The notes beneath the pieces were generated by a model. It worked only from the letters and a program-made list of their open reading frames with translations. It was not told where the DNA came from and did not search any database. From JAZKID01 sp963714065 (lineage in GTDB: Bacteria; Pseudomonadota; Alphaproteobacteria; Rhizobiales; UBA4765): a DNA stretch of 64,000 bases. Below are positions 18,849 through 28,545 of the stretch, piece after piece. The stretch is taken from assembly GCA_963714065.1 (NCBI GenBank), contig OY970226.1:868001-932000 (forward strand). The letters run 5' to 3'. Each line of letters starts with the position of its first letter. Positions within the stretch are counted from its first letter, which is position 1. Made by a program: the position numbers and the translations under genes.

Positions 18849-20153
18849 ATGAAACGTCTCGTTCGAAATCTCGCTGACCGCATCAAGAGTGCCAGCCAGA
18901 ATTTCAATAAAGGAATGAGGCTGCGCCACACTATCCTGTTGAGCGTCTTCATCAGCATCCTGCTGACCGAAACTTTTGTCATCGTCGGCAATTATGCGTT
19001 GTGGAAGCGCGACGAGATCGGCAAGCTCGACCAGGAAGCGCTGCTGATGCTCAAGGCCAATATCAGCAGCACGTCTTTCTTGAGCGTCCAGGAAACTCTC
19101 GAAATGGGACGCCGCATCACCGGAATTTCCGTTGTGCGCGGCGGTACGGTTTATACCCGCATGGGCGAGCAGATCGCCTCGTTCGGCGCACCGCCCGTAT
19201 TGAGCATGCTGACATTCCAAAGGGAGCATATACGTCGTCTGACATCGATCAATGAAACCTATCTCGATATCTTTTATCCGCCAGAGATTACCGGCCTTGC
19301 CAATCCGGTCGTCCTGCGCATCGATACCAGCGGAATTTCCTATCTTCTCAAACAGCGCCTCTTGGAAAAAGGCATTACGACCCTTTCGGTCGCCTTCTTG
19401 TCCTCGATCGTGATCGTATTCTTGCTGAGTTACAGCGTCATCAATCCCATTCTGCAGTTGCGCAACGCCGTGCTCAACGCCATGGATCACCCGAGCGCCA
19501 CCGAGGGCCTGCGCCTTAGCTGGAAACGCGGCGACGAATTCGGCGAGATCGCAAAAGCACTCGACATGCTGTTTCTCAATATTTCCATCGACAACCATGA
19601 AGATTTAATGGCCGTCAAGGAAAGCTTGAAACAGTCTGCCTTCGCCGTGCTCACCTACGATCAGAACTGGCGGCTGACCAATGCCAACGAGGCCGCACTC
19701 AATCTATTCGGCGCAAAAACGCAGCAGGACATCGCCGAAAGAAACGAGAATTATATCCGGCATAAAAGCGATACCGGGATCAAGGATCTTTCGCCGAGAT
19801 ATTTCATACAAAATGAAAATATCATGAGGCCCGTCAACATCGTGACCCCTTGGGGGCTGAAGCGATGTTTCATGAATGCCATCATCGTGCGCAAACGTGC
19901 CAATACGGTCTCGCGCATTGTCATTACGTTTGTCGACATTACGCAACTGGTCCGGCATGCCGAAGCCCTGAAGAAGAAAAATATCGAACTGAGCGGCGAT
20001 AAAGCCGATCTGGCACACCGCGTCCATGAAATGCGCGCCCTTTTTCAAAACTGCCTCACCTTGCTCTCTGCTTCAAAACAAATGCAATCCAATGCGAACG
20101 AGGCAATGGCGCAGGAGCCCAACACGGCGGAGCCGATCAAAACAACAGCCTGA
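18849..20153 (+). CDS. HAMP-PAS membrane sensor without a catalytic domain
   Basis: 434 aa from the ATG at 18849 (GTGAGG upstream). TM1 is near residues 27-52 (LLSVFISILLTETFVIVGNYAL). A periplasmic domain of about 130 residues and TM2 (TTLSVAFLSSIVIVFLLSYSVI) follow. A HAMP linker comes next (NPILQLRNAVLNAMDHP, then WKRGDEFGEIAKALDML), then a PAS domain (FAVLTYDQNWRLTNANEAALNLFG, ending IVITFVDITQLVRHAEALKKKN) and a short coiled coil. No H-box, ATPase, GGDEF or receiver domain follows. It sits 86 nt upstream of phoR in the same direction, so it may feed a signal to PhoR or another kinase in trans. Confidence 0.8.
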   Translation: MKRLVRNLADRIKSASQNFNKGMRLRHTILLSVFISILLTETFVIVGNYALWKRDEIGKLDQEALLMLKANISSTSFLSVQETLEMGRRITGISVVRGGTVYTRMGEQIASFGAPPVLSMLTFQREHIRRLTSINETYLDIFYPPEITGLANPVVLRIDTSGISYLLKQRLLEKGITTLSVAFLSSIVIVFLLSYSVINPILQLRNAVLNAMDHPSATEGLRLSWKRGDEFGEIAKALDMLFLNISIDNHEDLMAVKESLKQSAFAVLTYDQNWRLTNANEAALNLFGAKTQQDIAERNENYIRHKSDTGIKDLSPRYFIQNENIMRPVNIVTPWGLKRCFMNAIIVRKRANTVSRIVITFVDITQLVRHAEALKKKNIELSGDKADLAHRVHEMRALFQNCLTLLSASKQMQSNANEAMAQEPNTAEPIKTTA

Positions 20154-20239
20154 CCGCATAAAACTCTAGGCATGATCGCCGATTATGATAATGAGACTTA
20201 CGGCATTGCGCGAAATTCGATCAAACAAGGAGCCCCGGC

Positions 20240-21490
20240 GTGATCGATCGGATCCGGTTGCGACTATCGGCTCTTTATTTGGGCTTCTCTACCCTTGCTC
20301 TCGGCGGCCTTGCTTTTTTTGCGGCGCCGGGCTGGCTATTGGCACTTACCGGCCTATGTCTCGTCATTTTTTCTGCCCTGCAATCTTCGGAGCCGGCTCC
20401 CAGCCAAGACAACCGGAGCCCGGCACGGCCTGAACAAACGGGCATGGATTATGACTTGGCGGGAAAGCTGACCGAAGCGCTGCCGGATCCATGCCTGCTA
20501 CTTGATAAGCGCGGCGCCGTCGTTGTGTTCAACAGCAAGGCTGCAGGGCTCATTGCCGGGCTTCGCAAGAACAGCCAGCTCTCGTTCTATCTGCGCTGGC
20601 CCGCCCTGAACGAAGCCATTGCGTGCGCCATGAACGGCGAGGTAAGCCGCGTTGATATCGAAGAGAGGGTTCCGATCGAACGCTGGTACAGTTTTTTTCT
20701 TAACCCCATCGGCAACGGGCATGTCTGCGTCACGATCCACGATCGCACCGAGCAACAGCGCGCCGAACGCATGCGAGTCGATTTCGTCGCCAATGCGAGC
20801 CATGAATTGCGCACACCGCTCGCCTCGCTTCTCGGTTTCGTCGAAACGCTGCAGGGAGCTGCGCGCAACGACGAAAAGAGCCGCGAACATTTTCTGAACA
20901 TCATGCAGCTCCAGGCAAAGCGCATGTCGCGCCTGATCGATGACCTGCTCTCGCTTTCGCGCATTGAAATGCATCTGCATATTCAGCCCGAAACGCAACT
21001 GGAGCTTGCGTCGCTTCTGCAAAGCACGCTCGACAGCTTGCGGCCGCTCGCGGCGGAACGCGGTGTTACGCTTGTTCTACATCCTTCCCAGGAGCGCTTC
21101 ACGATACGCGGCGATCGCGACGAACTGTTTCGCGCTTTCGAAAATCTGATCGAGAATGCCATCAAATATGGGGAGAGCGGCAAGAAAGTCGAAATCGAGA
21201 TCCGGCCGTCACGCAATAATTCATCCGGGAATATGATCGGCATCTCCATACGCGATTTCGGACCCGGCATTGCCGAAGACCATATCCCGCGCCTGACCGA
21301 GCGGTTTTACCGGGTGGATGAAGCCGCAAGCCGCGAAAAGGGTGGCACCGGCCTAGGGCTTGCCATCGTCAAACACATTCTCAACCGGCATCGCGGCATG
21401 CTGGAAATCGAAAGTAAATTGGGCGAAGGCTCTGTTTTTACTGCATTTTTGCCGGAAGTCCGGCCAGCGGAAACGGCCGCTCCTTCATAA
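20240..21490 (+). CDS. phoR: Phosphate regulon sensor histidine kinase
   Basis: 416 aa with a GTG start supported by AAGGAG at good spacing. Two hydrophobic helices at the N-terminus, a PAS-like domain (ALPDPCLLLDKRGAVVVFNSKA), the H-box VANASHELRTPLASLLGF (His about 188), the N-box ENLIENAIKYGES and the G-boxes DFGPGIAEDH and GGTGLGLAIVKHIL follow. It controls PhoB by phosphorylation in response to phosphate, through PstSCAB and PhoU encoded downstream. The Pho box begins right after its stop codon. Confidence 0.93.
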   Translation: MIDRIRLRLSALYLGFSTLALGGLAFFAAPGWLLALTGLCLVIFSALQSSEPAPSQDNRSPARPEQTGMDYDLAGKLTEALPDPCLLLDKRGAVVVFNSKAAGLIAGLRKNSQLSFYLRWPALNEAIACAMNGEVSRVDIEERVPIERWYSFFLNPIGNGHVCVTIHDRTEQQRAERMRVDFVANASHELRTPLASLLGFVETLQGAARNDEKSREHFLNIMQLQAKRMSRLIDDLLSLSRIEMHLHIQPETQLELASLLQSTLDSLRPLAAERGVTLVLHPSQERFTIRGDRDELFRAFENLIENAIKYGESGKKVEIEIRPSRNNSSGNMIGISIRDFGPGIAEDHIPRLTERFYRVDEAASREKGGTGLGLAIVKHILNRHRGMLEIESKLGEGSVFTAFLPEVRPAETAAPS

Positions 21491-21508
21491 TTGTCACATC
21501 GTTGTCAT
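21491..21508 (+). promoter_or_regulatory. Pho box upstream of pstS
   Basis: TTGTCA occurs at 21491-21496 and 21502-21507, an 11-bp direct repeat matching the PhoB-binding pattern of TGTCA-type units. It begins at the base after the phoR stop and lies about 45 bp upstream of the pstS start. PhoB-P binding here would drive pstSCAB-phoU-phoB when phosphate is scarce. Confidence 0.8.
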
Positions 21509-21551
21509 ACGCCTGAAATAAGAGCTAGAAAGACAGCTAAAGGCGGCCGAT

Positions 21552-22580
21552 ATGAACAAGCATTTTTCAGCATTTTCCGCCGGTGTTGTTTTTTGTCTAT
21601 GCCTGATACCGGCAAGTTTTGCTCGCGACCGTATCCAGATCACGGGATCAAGCACGGTTTTTCCTTTCACAACTACGGTTGCGGAACATTTCGGACAAAA
21701 ATCCGGCAATACGCCGATCGTCGAGTCGACAGGCACGGGCGGCGGGCTCAAACTCTTTTGCGGCGGCGTCGGCGCAACGACACCGGATATCGCCAATGCG
21801 TCGCGGCGCATCAAGAAATCGGAATTCGACGATTGCAAGAAGAACGGCGTTACGCCCATCGAGGTCAAAATCGGCTATGACGGCATCGTGGTTGCAGCCT
21901 CCAAAGCCAACCCGCTCAAAAACTTGACGCTTGAGCAGATTCATCATGCCTTGGCAGCAGAGCTGCCAAATAAAGATGATGGTAATTTTAGAAAAAACAC
22001 TAGTCAATCGTGGTCCGATGCTTGGCCTGGCCTGCCTGCCATACCTATTCGCGTTCTTGGTCCACCGCCCACGTCCGGCACGCGCGATTCATTTAATGAA
22101 CTGGCGCTTCTCGCAGGCTGCGAGACCTTGCAAAAGAACCTTGGCATCACGATAGAAAAAGATAAATGCCAGCGCGTTCGCGACGACGGCGCCTATGTCG
22201 AGAGCGGCGAGAACGATAATATCATTGTCCAGAAACTCACCAATGACGCGAATGCGCTCGGCGTCTTCGGCTATTCCTTCCTCGAGGAGAACGCCGACAA
22301 GATCCATGGTCTTTCTATCAACGGCGTAGACGATACGGTGGAAAATATTTCCAGCGGTAAATATCCGCTGGCGCGTTCGCTTTATATCTATGTCAAGAAA
22401 GAACATGTCGGCGTGATCCCGGGGCTCGAAAAATTCGTCGCGGAATATACGTCCGAAACGGCACTGGGCGAGGACGGCTATCTAGCCGACAAAGGGCTTA
22501 TCCCCCTGCCCACGGCCGAGCGCAAAACGGTTGCCGAACAGGCGGCGAAATTCACGGTTTTATCTGGCGAAGGCCTGTAA
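21552..22580 (+). CDS. pstS: Periplasmic phosphate-binding protein PstS
   Basis: 342 aa with a signal peptide (cleavage near SFA). Phosphate-binding signatures: ITGSSTVFPFTTTVAEHF near the N-terminus, STGTGGGLKLFCGG, and GPPPTSGTRDSFNEL. It captures phosphate and hands it to PstC/PstA. First gene after the Pho box. Confidence 0.95.
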   Translation: MNKHFSAFSAGVVFCLCLIPASFARDRIQITGSSTVFPFTTTVAEHFGQKSGNTPIVESTGTGGGLKLFCGGVGATTPDIANASRRIKKSEFDDCKKNGVTPIEVKIGYDGIVVAASKANPLKNLTLEQIHHALAAELPNKDDGNFRKNTSQSWSDAWPGLPAIPIRVLGPPPTSGTRDSFNELALLAGCETLQKNLGITIEKDKCQRVRDDGAYVESGENDNIIVQKLTNDANALGVFGYSFLEENADKIHGLSINGVDDTVENISSGKYPLARSLYIYVKKEHVGVIPGLEKFVAEYTSETALGEDGYLADKGLIPLPTAERKTVAEQAAKFTVLSGEGL

Positions 22581-22614
22581 AATCTTGAGATCTAGAGGCC
22601 AATTGTAGGATCGT

Positions 22615-23991
22615 ATGCTGACATCTTTTCTGGCAGCCCTGCTGACGATTGGCGTGATGGCCTTTTATCTTGGCCGCAACCGCGCGCTTTCCCTGGTTGA
22701 GGCGCCGCGCGTCCTGCATTCGCTGCCGGACGCATATGGAATATGGCAAAGCTTCGTAACTGTCGGTCCCGCAATCGTCATTCTGCTGATCTTTCTGATC
22801 GCCGAACCCGCCTTGCTGAAATGGGTTGTCTTCCGCGATCTCGGCGAGACTGCGCAGATTCTCTCGGCACCTGCGCGCGATGCGGCATGGCACGATATTC
22901 AAAACATGGCACGGGGACAGGGCGCCGTATTTCCGGATGCCCTGCATGAGCAAGGCGTGCAGATCTACAAACATTATTCCAAACTGGTTTTCTGGTCTTT
23001 AAGTCTTTTTCTCATACTCCTGACAGTGGCAGGATTTTTTTATGGCCAAACGCGCATTAAGCCATCCTTTCGCGCACGGCACCGCGTGGAAGCGCTTGTG
23101 CGGTTTTTCCTGTTTCTATCATCGGGCATCGCCGTGCTCACGACCTTCGGGATCGTGCTGTCCCTGATCGGTGAATCCTTTCGCTTTTTTTCCTTTGTCT
23201 CGCCTCTCGATTTCCTGTTCGGCCTGAGCTGGACACCGCAACAAATGGCATTTCGTGCCGATCAGGTGGGAGGGGTTGCCGCCTTCGGCATCATACCATT
23301 GTTGAGCGGAACCCTGCTGATCACCGCCATCGCCATTGCGGTTGCCGCCCCATTGGGTCTTTTTTCGGCAATCTACTTATCGGATTATGCCACGCCGCGC
23401 CTGCGTACACTCGGTAAACCGGCGCTTGAAATGCTCGCAGGCATTCCGACCGTGGTTTACGGCTTTTTTGCCGCCCTTGCCGTGGCTCCGCTGATCCGCA
23501 ATGCAGGCGGCACGCTCGGCCTCGACGTGTCGTCCGAAAGCGCGCTGGCGGCGGGACTGGTGATGGGCATCATGATCGTGCCGTTCGTCTCCTCCCTGTC
23601 GGATGATGTCATCAACGCCGTGCCGCAAAGCCTACGCGACGGCTCGATGGCGCTGGGCGCAACGAAATCCGAAACGATCCGCAAGGTCGTGCTTCCCGCC
23701 GCCTTGCCGGGAATTGCTTCCGCGCTGCTGCTTGCGATCTCGCGCGCCATCGGCGAAACCATGATCGTGCTGATGGCGGCAGGGCTTGCCGCCAATCTCA
23801 CTTTCAATCCCCTGCAGGCTGTCACCACCTTCACCGTGCAGATCGGCACGCTGCTGACGGGCGATCAGGAATTCGACAGCCCGAAAACGCTTGCCGCTTT
23901 CGCGCTCGGCCTCGTGCTTTTTGCGCTCACGCTTGCGCTGAACCTGGTCGCGCTGAAAATGGTCAAACGCTACCGCGAACAGTATGAGTAA
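22615..23991 (+). CDS. pstC: Phosphate ABC transporter permease PstC (long form)
   Basis: 458 aa, longer than the E. coli protein (near 320) because of an N-terminal extension with extra membrane segments, a form common in alphaproteobacteria. The permease core has the inner-membrane loop ALGATKSETIRKVVLPAALPGI, which contacts PstB. It forms the channel with PstA. The spacing to pstA is 3 nt. Confidence 0.94.
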   Translation: MLTSFLAALLTIGVMAFYLGRNRALSLVEAPRVLHSLPDAYGIWQSFVTVGPAIVILLIFLIAEPALLKWVVFRDLGETAQILSAPARDAAWHDIQNMARGQGAVFPDALHEQGVQIYKHYSKLVFWSLSLFLILLTVAGFFYGQTRIKPSFRARHRVEALVRFFLFLSSGIAVLTTFGIVLSLIGESFRFFSFVSPLDFLFGLSWTPQQMAFRADQVGGVAAFGIIPLLSGTLLITAIAIAVAAPLGLFSAIYLSDYATPRLRTLGKPALEMLAGIPTVVYGFFAALAVAPLIRNAGGTLGLDVSSESALAAGLVMGIMIVPFVSSLSDDVINAVPQSLRDGSMALGATKSETIRKVVLPAALPGIASALLLAISRAIGETMIVLMAAGLAANLTFNPLQAVTTFTVQIGTLLTGDQEFDSPKTLAAFALGLVLFALTLALNLVALKMVKRYREQYE

Positions 23992-23994
23992 GGC

Positions 23995-25260
23995 ATGACC
24001 CATTCCCTGCACACGACGGAAGCGGCACGAAAACGGCTCAAACGCCGTTATGCCAGCGAAACGCTGTTTCGCCTGACGGGGCTCGTTGCGCTGACGATCG
24101 CTTTCGGCTTCCTGCTTTTCTTTCTCGTGACCATCGTCAAGCAGGGCATGCCCGCTTTCTTCCAGCACTATCTTGTTGTGCAAGTCGATCTGCCTGCCGA
24201 TATCGATCCGGACAAAACGGGTAATAAAGCGATCATCGGCAATGCCGATTTCGACGGCATATTGCGCAAAAGTCTGAACCTGCTTTTGCCCGAAACCGCA
24301 ACCGGCGAGGAACAGCGCACGCTGCGCAAGCTCGTTTCTTCCGGCGCCGCCATTCTGTTGCGGGCGGACGTCATGCGGCATCCGGAATGGATAGGCCGGA
24401 CGATTTCTTACAAGATATCGCTCGATGACAATGCCGATCTTTACCTGAAAGATTCGGCACATGTGCTTAAACTGAATGAGGGCTCCATTGCCAGGCTTCA
24501 GGACTTGCGCCAGCGCGGCGCCATCGAAAAAAACATGTCGAAAGAATTCTTCATGCTCGGCGCCAGCCGCGAGGCGGAACTGGCCGGTGTTTTTTCGGCG
24601 CTGATCGGCTCGCTGCTGACGCTCGTCATAACTCTTCTTGCCTCTTTTCCTGTCGGCATCGCGGCGGCTCTCTATCTGGAAGAATTTGCACCGAAAACGC
24701 ACTTCACCGAACTGATCGAGGTGAACATTAACAATCTTGCCGCCGTGCCCTCCATCATTTTCGGACTGCTCGGACTTGCCGTATTCCTGAACCTGTTCGG
24801 CATGCCGCGCTCCGCTCCGCTTGTCGGCGGGCTGGTGCTGGCATTGATGGCCTTGCCGATCATCATCATCGCTTCGCGCGCGGCCCTGCGCTCCGTTTCG
24901 CCTTCCATCAAGGAAGCGGCGCTGGGCCTCGGCGCTTCGCATATGCAGGCCGTTTTTCATCATGTTTTACCGCTTGCAGCACCCGGCATCCTCACGGGAA
25001 CGATCCTGGGCACCGCGCGGGCGCTGGGAGAGACCGCGCCTCTGCTGCTGATCGGCATGGTTGCCTTTGTCGTCGAGCCGCCGAAAGGCTTTTTTGACGC
25101 CGCAACCCTCCTGCCCGTTCAAATCTTCATGTGGAACGATTTTCCGGAGGCCGGGTTTCAGCAAAAAACTGCCGCCGCCATTCTGGTTATGCTAGTCTTT
25201 CTGACGGTGATGAACCTTGCCGCCGTGATTTTGCGCCGCCGGTTCGAGCGGCGCTGGTAG
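23995..25260 (+). CDS. pstA: Phosphate ABC transporter permease PstA (long form)
   Basis: 421 aa. The N-terminal helix is followed by a periplasmic insert of about 140 residues before the permease core. The ATPase-contact loop is AALGLGASHMQAVFHHVLPLAAPGI. With PstC it makes the transmembrane channel. The stop is 9 nt before the pstB ATG. Confidence 0.94.
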   Translation: MTHSLHTTEAARKRLKRRYASETLFRLTGLVALTIAFGFLLFFLVTIVKQGMPAFFQHYLVVQVDLPADIDPDKTGNKAIIGNADFDGILRKSLNLLLPETATGEEQRTLRKLVSSGAAILLRADVMRHPEWIGRTISYKISLDDNADLYLKDSAHVLKLNEGSIARLQDLRQRGAIEKNMSKEFFMLGASREAELAGVFSALIGSLLTLVITLLASFPVGIAAALYLEEFAPKTHFTELIEVNINNLAAVPSIIFGLLGLAVFLNLFGMPRSAPLVGGLVLALMALPIIIIASRAALRSVSPSIKEAALGLGASHMQAVFHHVLPLAAPGILTGTILGTARALGETAPLLLIGMVAFVVEPPKGFFDAATLLPVQIFMWNDFPEAGFQQKTAAAILVMLVFLTVMNLAAVILRRRFERRW

Positions 25261-25269
25261 GAGTTGACG

Positions 25270-26109
25270 ATGGGCGTCGCGATGAATAGTCCGCACACGC
25301 AGATTCAGGCCAATCTGCAGGAAGCCGCAAATGACGCGAGCGCGCCCGCATGTCCCATCAAAATGCAGGGACGCAAGGTCAATGTCTATTATGGTGCCAA
25401 GCAGGCCCTGTTCGATGTCGACCTTAAAATCCGCGAGAACCAGGTAACGGCCCTGATCGGCCCTTCCGGTTGTGGTAAATCCACTTTCCTGCGCTGCCTC
25501 AACCGCATGAACGATACGATCCCGAATTGCCGCGTGACGGGCAGCATCACGCTTGGCGGCGACAATGTCTACGACCCCGATATCGATGTGGTCGAGCTGC
25601 GCGCGCGTGTCGGCATGGTGTTTCAAAAACCGAACCCGTTCCCGAAATCGATTTACGAGAATGTCGCCTATGGGCCGCGTATCCATGGCCTTGCGCGCAA
25701 CAAGAGCGAACTCGATGCCATTGTCATCGACAGTCTCGAGCGGGCAGGCCTGTGGAACGAGGTGAAAGACCGCCTGTTTGATCCCGGCACCAGCCTTTCC
25801 GGCGGCCAGCAGCAGCGCCTGTGCATCGCGCGTGCGATTGCCACGAAACCCGAAGTCATCCTGATGGACGAACCCTGCTCGGCGCTCGACCCCATCGCCA
25901 CCGCCCGTATCGAGGAGTTGATCAGCGAGCTGAAACAGAATTATACCATCGTGCTCGTCACCCATTCCATGCAGCAGGCGGCGCGCGTCAGCTCGCGCAC
26001 GGCGTTTTTTCATCTCGGCATATTGGTGGAAGAAGGCGAGACCGGGCAGATTTTCACCAATCCGCGCGAAATCAAGACGCAGGATTATATTACGGGCCGC
26101 TTCGGATAA
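25270..26109 (+). CDS. pstB: Phosphate ABC transporter ATP-binding protein PstB
   Basis: 279 aa; the ATG at 25270 is chosen over the in-frame TTG at 25264 because GGAG lies at 25260-25263. Walker A GPSGCGKST (about 64-72), signature LSGGQQQRLCIARAI, Walker B EVILMDEPCSALDP, and the His switch VTHSMQQ are all intact. It powers phosphate import through PstCA. Confidence 0.96.
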   Translation: MGVAMNSPHTQIQANLQEAANDASAPACPIKMQGRKVNVYYGAKQALFDVDLKIRENQVTALIGPSGCGKSTFLRCLNRMNDTIPNCRVTGSITLGGDNVYDPDIDVVELRARVGMVFQKPNPFPKSIYENVAYGPRIHGLARNKSELDAIVIDSLERAGLWNEVKDRLFDPGTSLSGGQQQRLCIARAIATKPEVILMDEPCSALDPIATARIEELISELKQNYTIVLVTHSMQQAARVSSRTAFFHLGILVEEGETGQIFTNPREIKTQDYITGRFG

Positions 26110-26120
26110 GGAAGTTTCAC

Positions 26121-26843
26121 ATGACAGAACACACGATCACCGCTTTCGAGCAAGAACTGCAAAACCTGACCAGCAAGCTGATCAATATGGGCGGGCTTGC
26201 CGAAAAGGCGGTGACGGATTCCATTTCGGCGCTGTCGCGGCGCGATATCGAGCTTGCGCATGGCATCATCGCACAAGATAGCAAAATCGATGCGCTGCAA
26301 CGCGAGATCGAGGAAAATGCCGTGCTCGTCATCGCAAGACGCCAGCCTGTCGCGCAGGACTTGCGCGAGATTGTCGGGTCCTTGCGTATTTCGAACGATC
26401 TGGAGCGTATCGGCGATCTTGCCAAAAATATCGGCAAACGTGTCGTCGCCATGAGCCAAGACATGTTCCCGCAAAAACTTCTCGCGGGGATCGAGCATTT
26501 GAGCCAGATGGCGATGGCGCAACTGAAAAACGTGCTCGATGCCTGCGCGCAGAAAGATCCGGCGAAAGCGTTGTCCGTATGGAACCGCGATAGCGGCATC
26601 GATGCCGTCTACACATCCCTGTTTCGCGAACTTTTGACCTATATGATGGAAGACCCGCGCAATATCACGCCTTGCACGCATCTTCTGTTCACCGCAAAAA
26701 ACCTTGAGCGCATCGGCGACCATGCCACCAATATCGCCGAAACCGTCTGCTACATGACGACCGGCGAGGTGCTGCAAGACAACCGCCCCAAGGACGACGG
26801 CACGATCGCGCTAAAGGCCGCGCCCTCTCCCAAGAAAAGCTAG
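26121..26843 (+). CDS. phoU: Phosphate signalling protein PhoU
   Basis: 240 aa, two PhoU three-helix repeats with the metal-binding signature pattern: LRISNDLERIGDLAKNI (about 95-110) and AKNLERIGDHATNIAE (about 195-210). It connects the Pst transporter to PhoR and keeps the regulon off when phosphate is plentiful. The spacing to pstB is 11 nt and to phoB 3 nt. Confidence 0.96.
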   Translation: MTEHTITAFEQELQNLTSKLINMGGLAEKAVTDSISALSRRDIELAHGIIAQDSKIDALQREIEENAVLVIARRQPVAQDLREIVGSLRISNDLERIGDLAKNIGKRVVAMSQDMFPQKLLAGIEHLSQMAMAQLKNVLDACAQKDPAKALSVWNRDSGIDAVYTSLFRELLTYMMEDPRNITPCTHLLFTAKNLERIGDHATNIAETVCYMTTGEVLQDNRPKDDGTIALKAAPSPKKS

Positions 26844-26846
26844 ATC

Positions 26847-27542
26847 ATGCCGCGCATCCTGATTGTCGAGGACGACGAGCCGCTGGCGCTTCTCCTGCGC
26901 TATAATCTGGAAGCCGAAGGTTATGAGACGGAAACCATCACGCGCGGCGACGAGGCGGAATTGCGCTGCAAGGAAAATATGCCCGATCTTATCGTGCTCG
27001 ACTGGATGCTGCCCGGCGTTTCCGGCATTGAGCTTTGCCGCCGCCTGCGCGCGCAAAGCGCTACCCAGACCCTGCCCATCCTGATGCTGACGGCACGCGG
27101 CGAGGAAGCCGAGCGCATTCGCGGCCTCTCATTGGGCGCCGACGACTATGTGGTCAAGCCCTTTTCGGTGCCCGAGCTGATGGCGCGCATCAAAACCATC
27201 CTGCGGCGTTCCAGGCCGGAAACGGTGTCGAAAAGCCTGAAAGCCGGCAATATAGAAATGGACCGCGAAACACACCGCGTGCGCCGGGACGGCGAGGATA
27301 TCCATCTGGGCCCGACAGAATTCCGCCTGCTGGAATTTTTCATGCAGTCGCCGGGTCGCGTCTTTTCGCGCGAGCAGCTTTTGAATCATGTCTGGGGCCA
27401 TGACGTCTATGTCGATGAGCGCACGGTGGACGTGCATGTCGGCCGGTTGCGCAAGGCATTGAATGCGACCAAAGGCGGCGACCCGATCCGCACCGTGCGC
27501 GGCTCCGGTTATTCGCTGGACGAAAAATTTCTGCAGCCATAA
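26847..27542 (+). CDS. phoB: Phosphate regulon response regulator PhoB
   Basis: 231 aa. The receiver domain has the acidic pair EDDE, the phospho-acceptor D52 (IVLDWMLPG), T in LTARGEEAE and K in GADDYVVKPFS. The C-terminal winged helix is of the OmpR/PhoB type (LGPTEFRLLEFFMQSPGRVFSREQLL, DERTVDVHVGRLRKAL). It binds the Pho box found upstream of pstS. Last gene of the unit. Confidence 0.96.
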   Translation: MPRILIVEDDEPLALLLRYNLEAEGYETETITRGDEAELRCKENMPDLIVLDWMLPGVSGIELCRRLRAQSATQTLPILMLTARGEEAERIRGLSLGADDYVVKPFSVPELMARIKTILRRSRPETVSKSLKAGNIEMDRETHRVRRDGEDIHLGPTEFRLLEFFMQSPGRVFSREQLLNHVWGHDVYVDERTVDVHVGRLRKALNATKGGDPIRTVRGSGYSLDEKFLQP

Positions 27543-27634
27543 TTAAATAATGTCGAGATTAATCATGAATGCCGGATAGTTTCGGCATACCTGAATTTCC
27601 AGGCTACACTGCCTGTGCACCGCGCAAGCGATCG

Positions 27635-27770
27635 AAGTAACCGAACCTAACGAAGCGATAATTTACTTCGCGCAATTGCCGCTATTTATACTAATTTTGA
27701 ATATAAGCACGCGATTTACCATGCTCGCGTTGAAATTAAGATTTTGAAAGCGTACGCTTTTCAGACCGAT
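27635..27770 (+). repeat. Upstream repeat of tandem orphan pair, copy 1
   Basis: About 136 bp, similar to 28546-28682. Shared blocks include AAGTAACCGAAC at the start, CCATGCTCGC followed by TTGAAATTAA, and CTTTTCAG near the end. It precedes the first of two paralogous genes at a comparable distance, so the genes and their control regions were duplicated together. Confidence 0.7.
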
Positions 27771-27802
27771 TTTTTCGCAACGAATAGTTTTGGTGATCAG
27801 TC

Positions 27803-28423
27803 ATGCGTGTTGTTGATAGTCCTTTTTATAGTCAATTCGGTCCCATAAGAGCATATTGGGTCGAGCCTCAAAGCCCTGCTTCCAGCGATCCTCAAGGTTC
27901 TCCTAACAGTTTTGGCGGCGCGCTAGACAGGGTTGGCACCATGGGCAGGAGAGAAGCGCCTCCGCCTCCGCCCCAAGCGTCGGCTGACCCGCGCGGCATG
28001 CCGATACGCCGGCAGGGCATTGAACGGCCGGGTTTCGAGACTTTTGAGACTGGGACTACAAACGGCCGTATCGATAATGAGGCGGAAGCACGAGCCGTGC
28101 TGAAATGGATCTCAAGGATAACCGGCATACCTATCGAAGAGGCGGGTTACGCTATAAATAATCTGACGCCGTTGAATTATGTCACCGTTGATCTCAACAA
28201 ACTGACGCCTGAGAAACGCGCCGAGCTGAAAGCTGCGGGCTTCGATGTCGACAAGCTTCTGCAGCTTGATAACACGATCACGACAGGTGCCGGCATTATG
28301 CCCAAGGACGGCAAGATCAGCCTAGCCGAACTGCTGTCAACCCAGCTTGTGCGAGGTACCGACGGTTTTCTTCGCCCCCTTCGTTTTGATGCAGCGTTCT
28401 ATAATTCCCTGTTCACGTCCTGA
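27803..28423 (+). CDS. Orphan protein, first of a tandem paralogous pair
   Basis: 206 aa; the ATG follows GATCAGTC, and the second gene starts in a similar GTC-ATGCGT context. No signal peptide. The N-terminal section (GPIRAYWVEPQ, NSFGGALDRVG, GRREAPPPPP, RGMPIRRQG) is shared with the next gene. The C-terminal part has AELKAAGFDVDKLLQL and ends RPLRFDAAFYNSLFTS, which resembles the beginning of the module repeated in the next gene. The function is unknown. It is likely lineage-specific, possibly a secreted or structural adaptor, but nothing shows that directly. Confidence 0.75.
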   Translation: MRVVDSPFYSQFGPIRAYWVEPQSPASSDPQGSPNSFGGALDRVGTMGRREAPPPPPQASADPRGMPIRRQGIERPGFETFETGTTNGRIDNEAEARAVLKWISRITGIPIEEAGYAINNLTPLNYVTVDLNKLTPEKRAELKAAGFDVDKLLQLDNTITTGAGIMPKDGKISLAELLSTQLVRGTDGFLRPLRFDAAFYNSLFTS

Positions 28424-28545
28424 AGACAGCGTTGCACCACCCTCATTCATCATGAATACAACATCGGCGCACGAGTGCGTATTTTTTTGCTAGAATAAAA
28501 ATATATTTGAATAAGGATTTTACGATCGCGACAAAAACGAAAGAC

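Noticed and set aside
23632..24963. Long open frame antisense to pstC/pstA
   Set aside because: Its composition is a codon shadow of the GC-rich permeases, and both plus-strand genes are clear.
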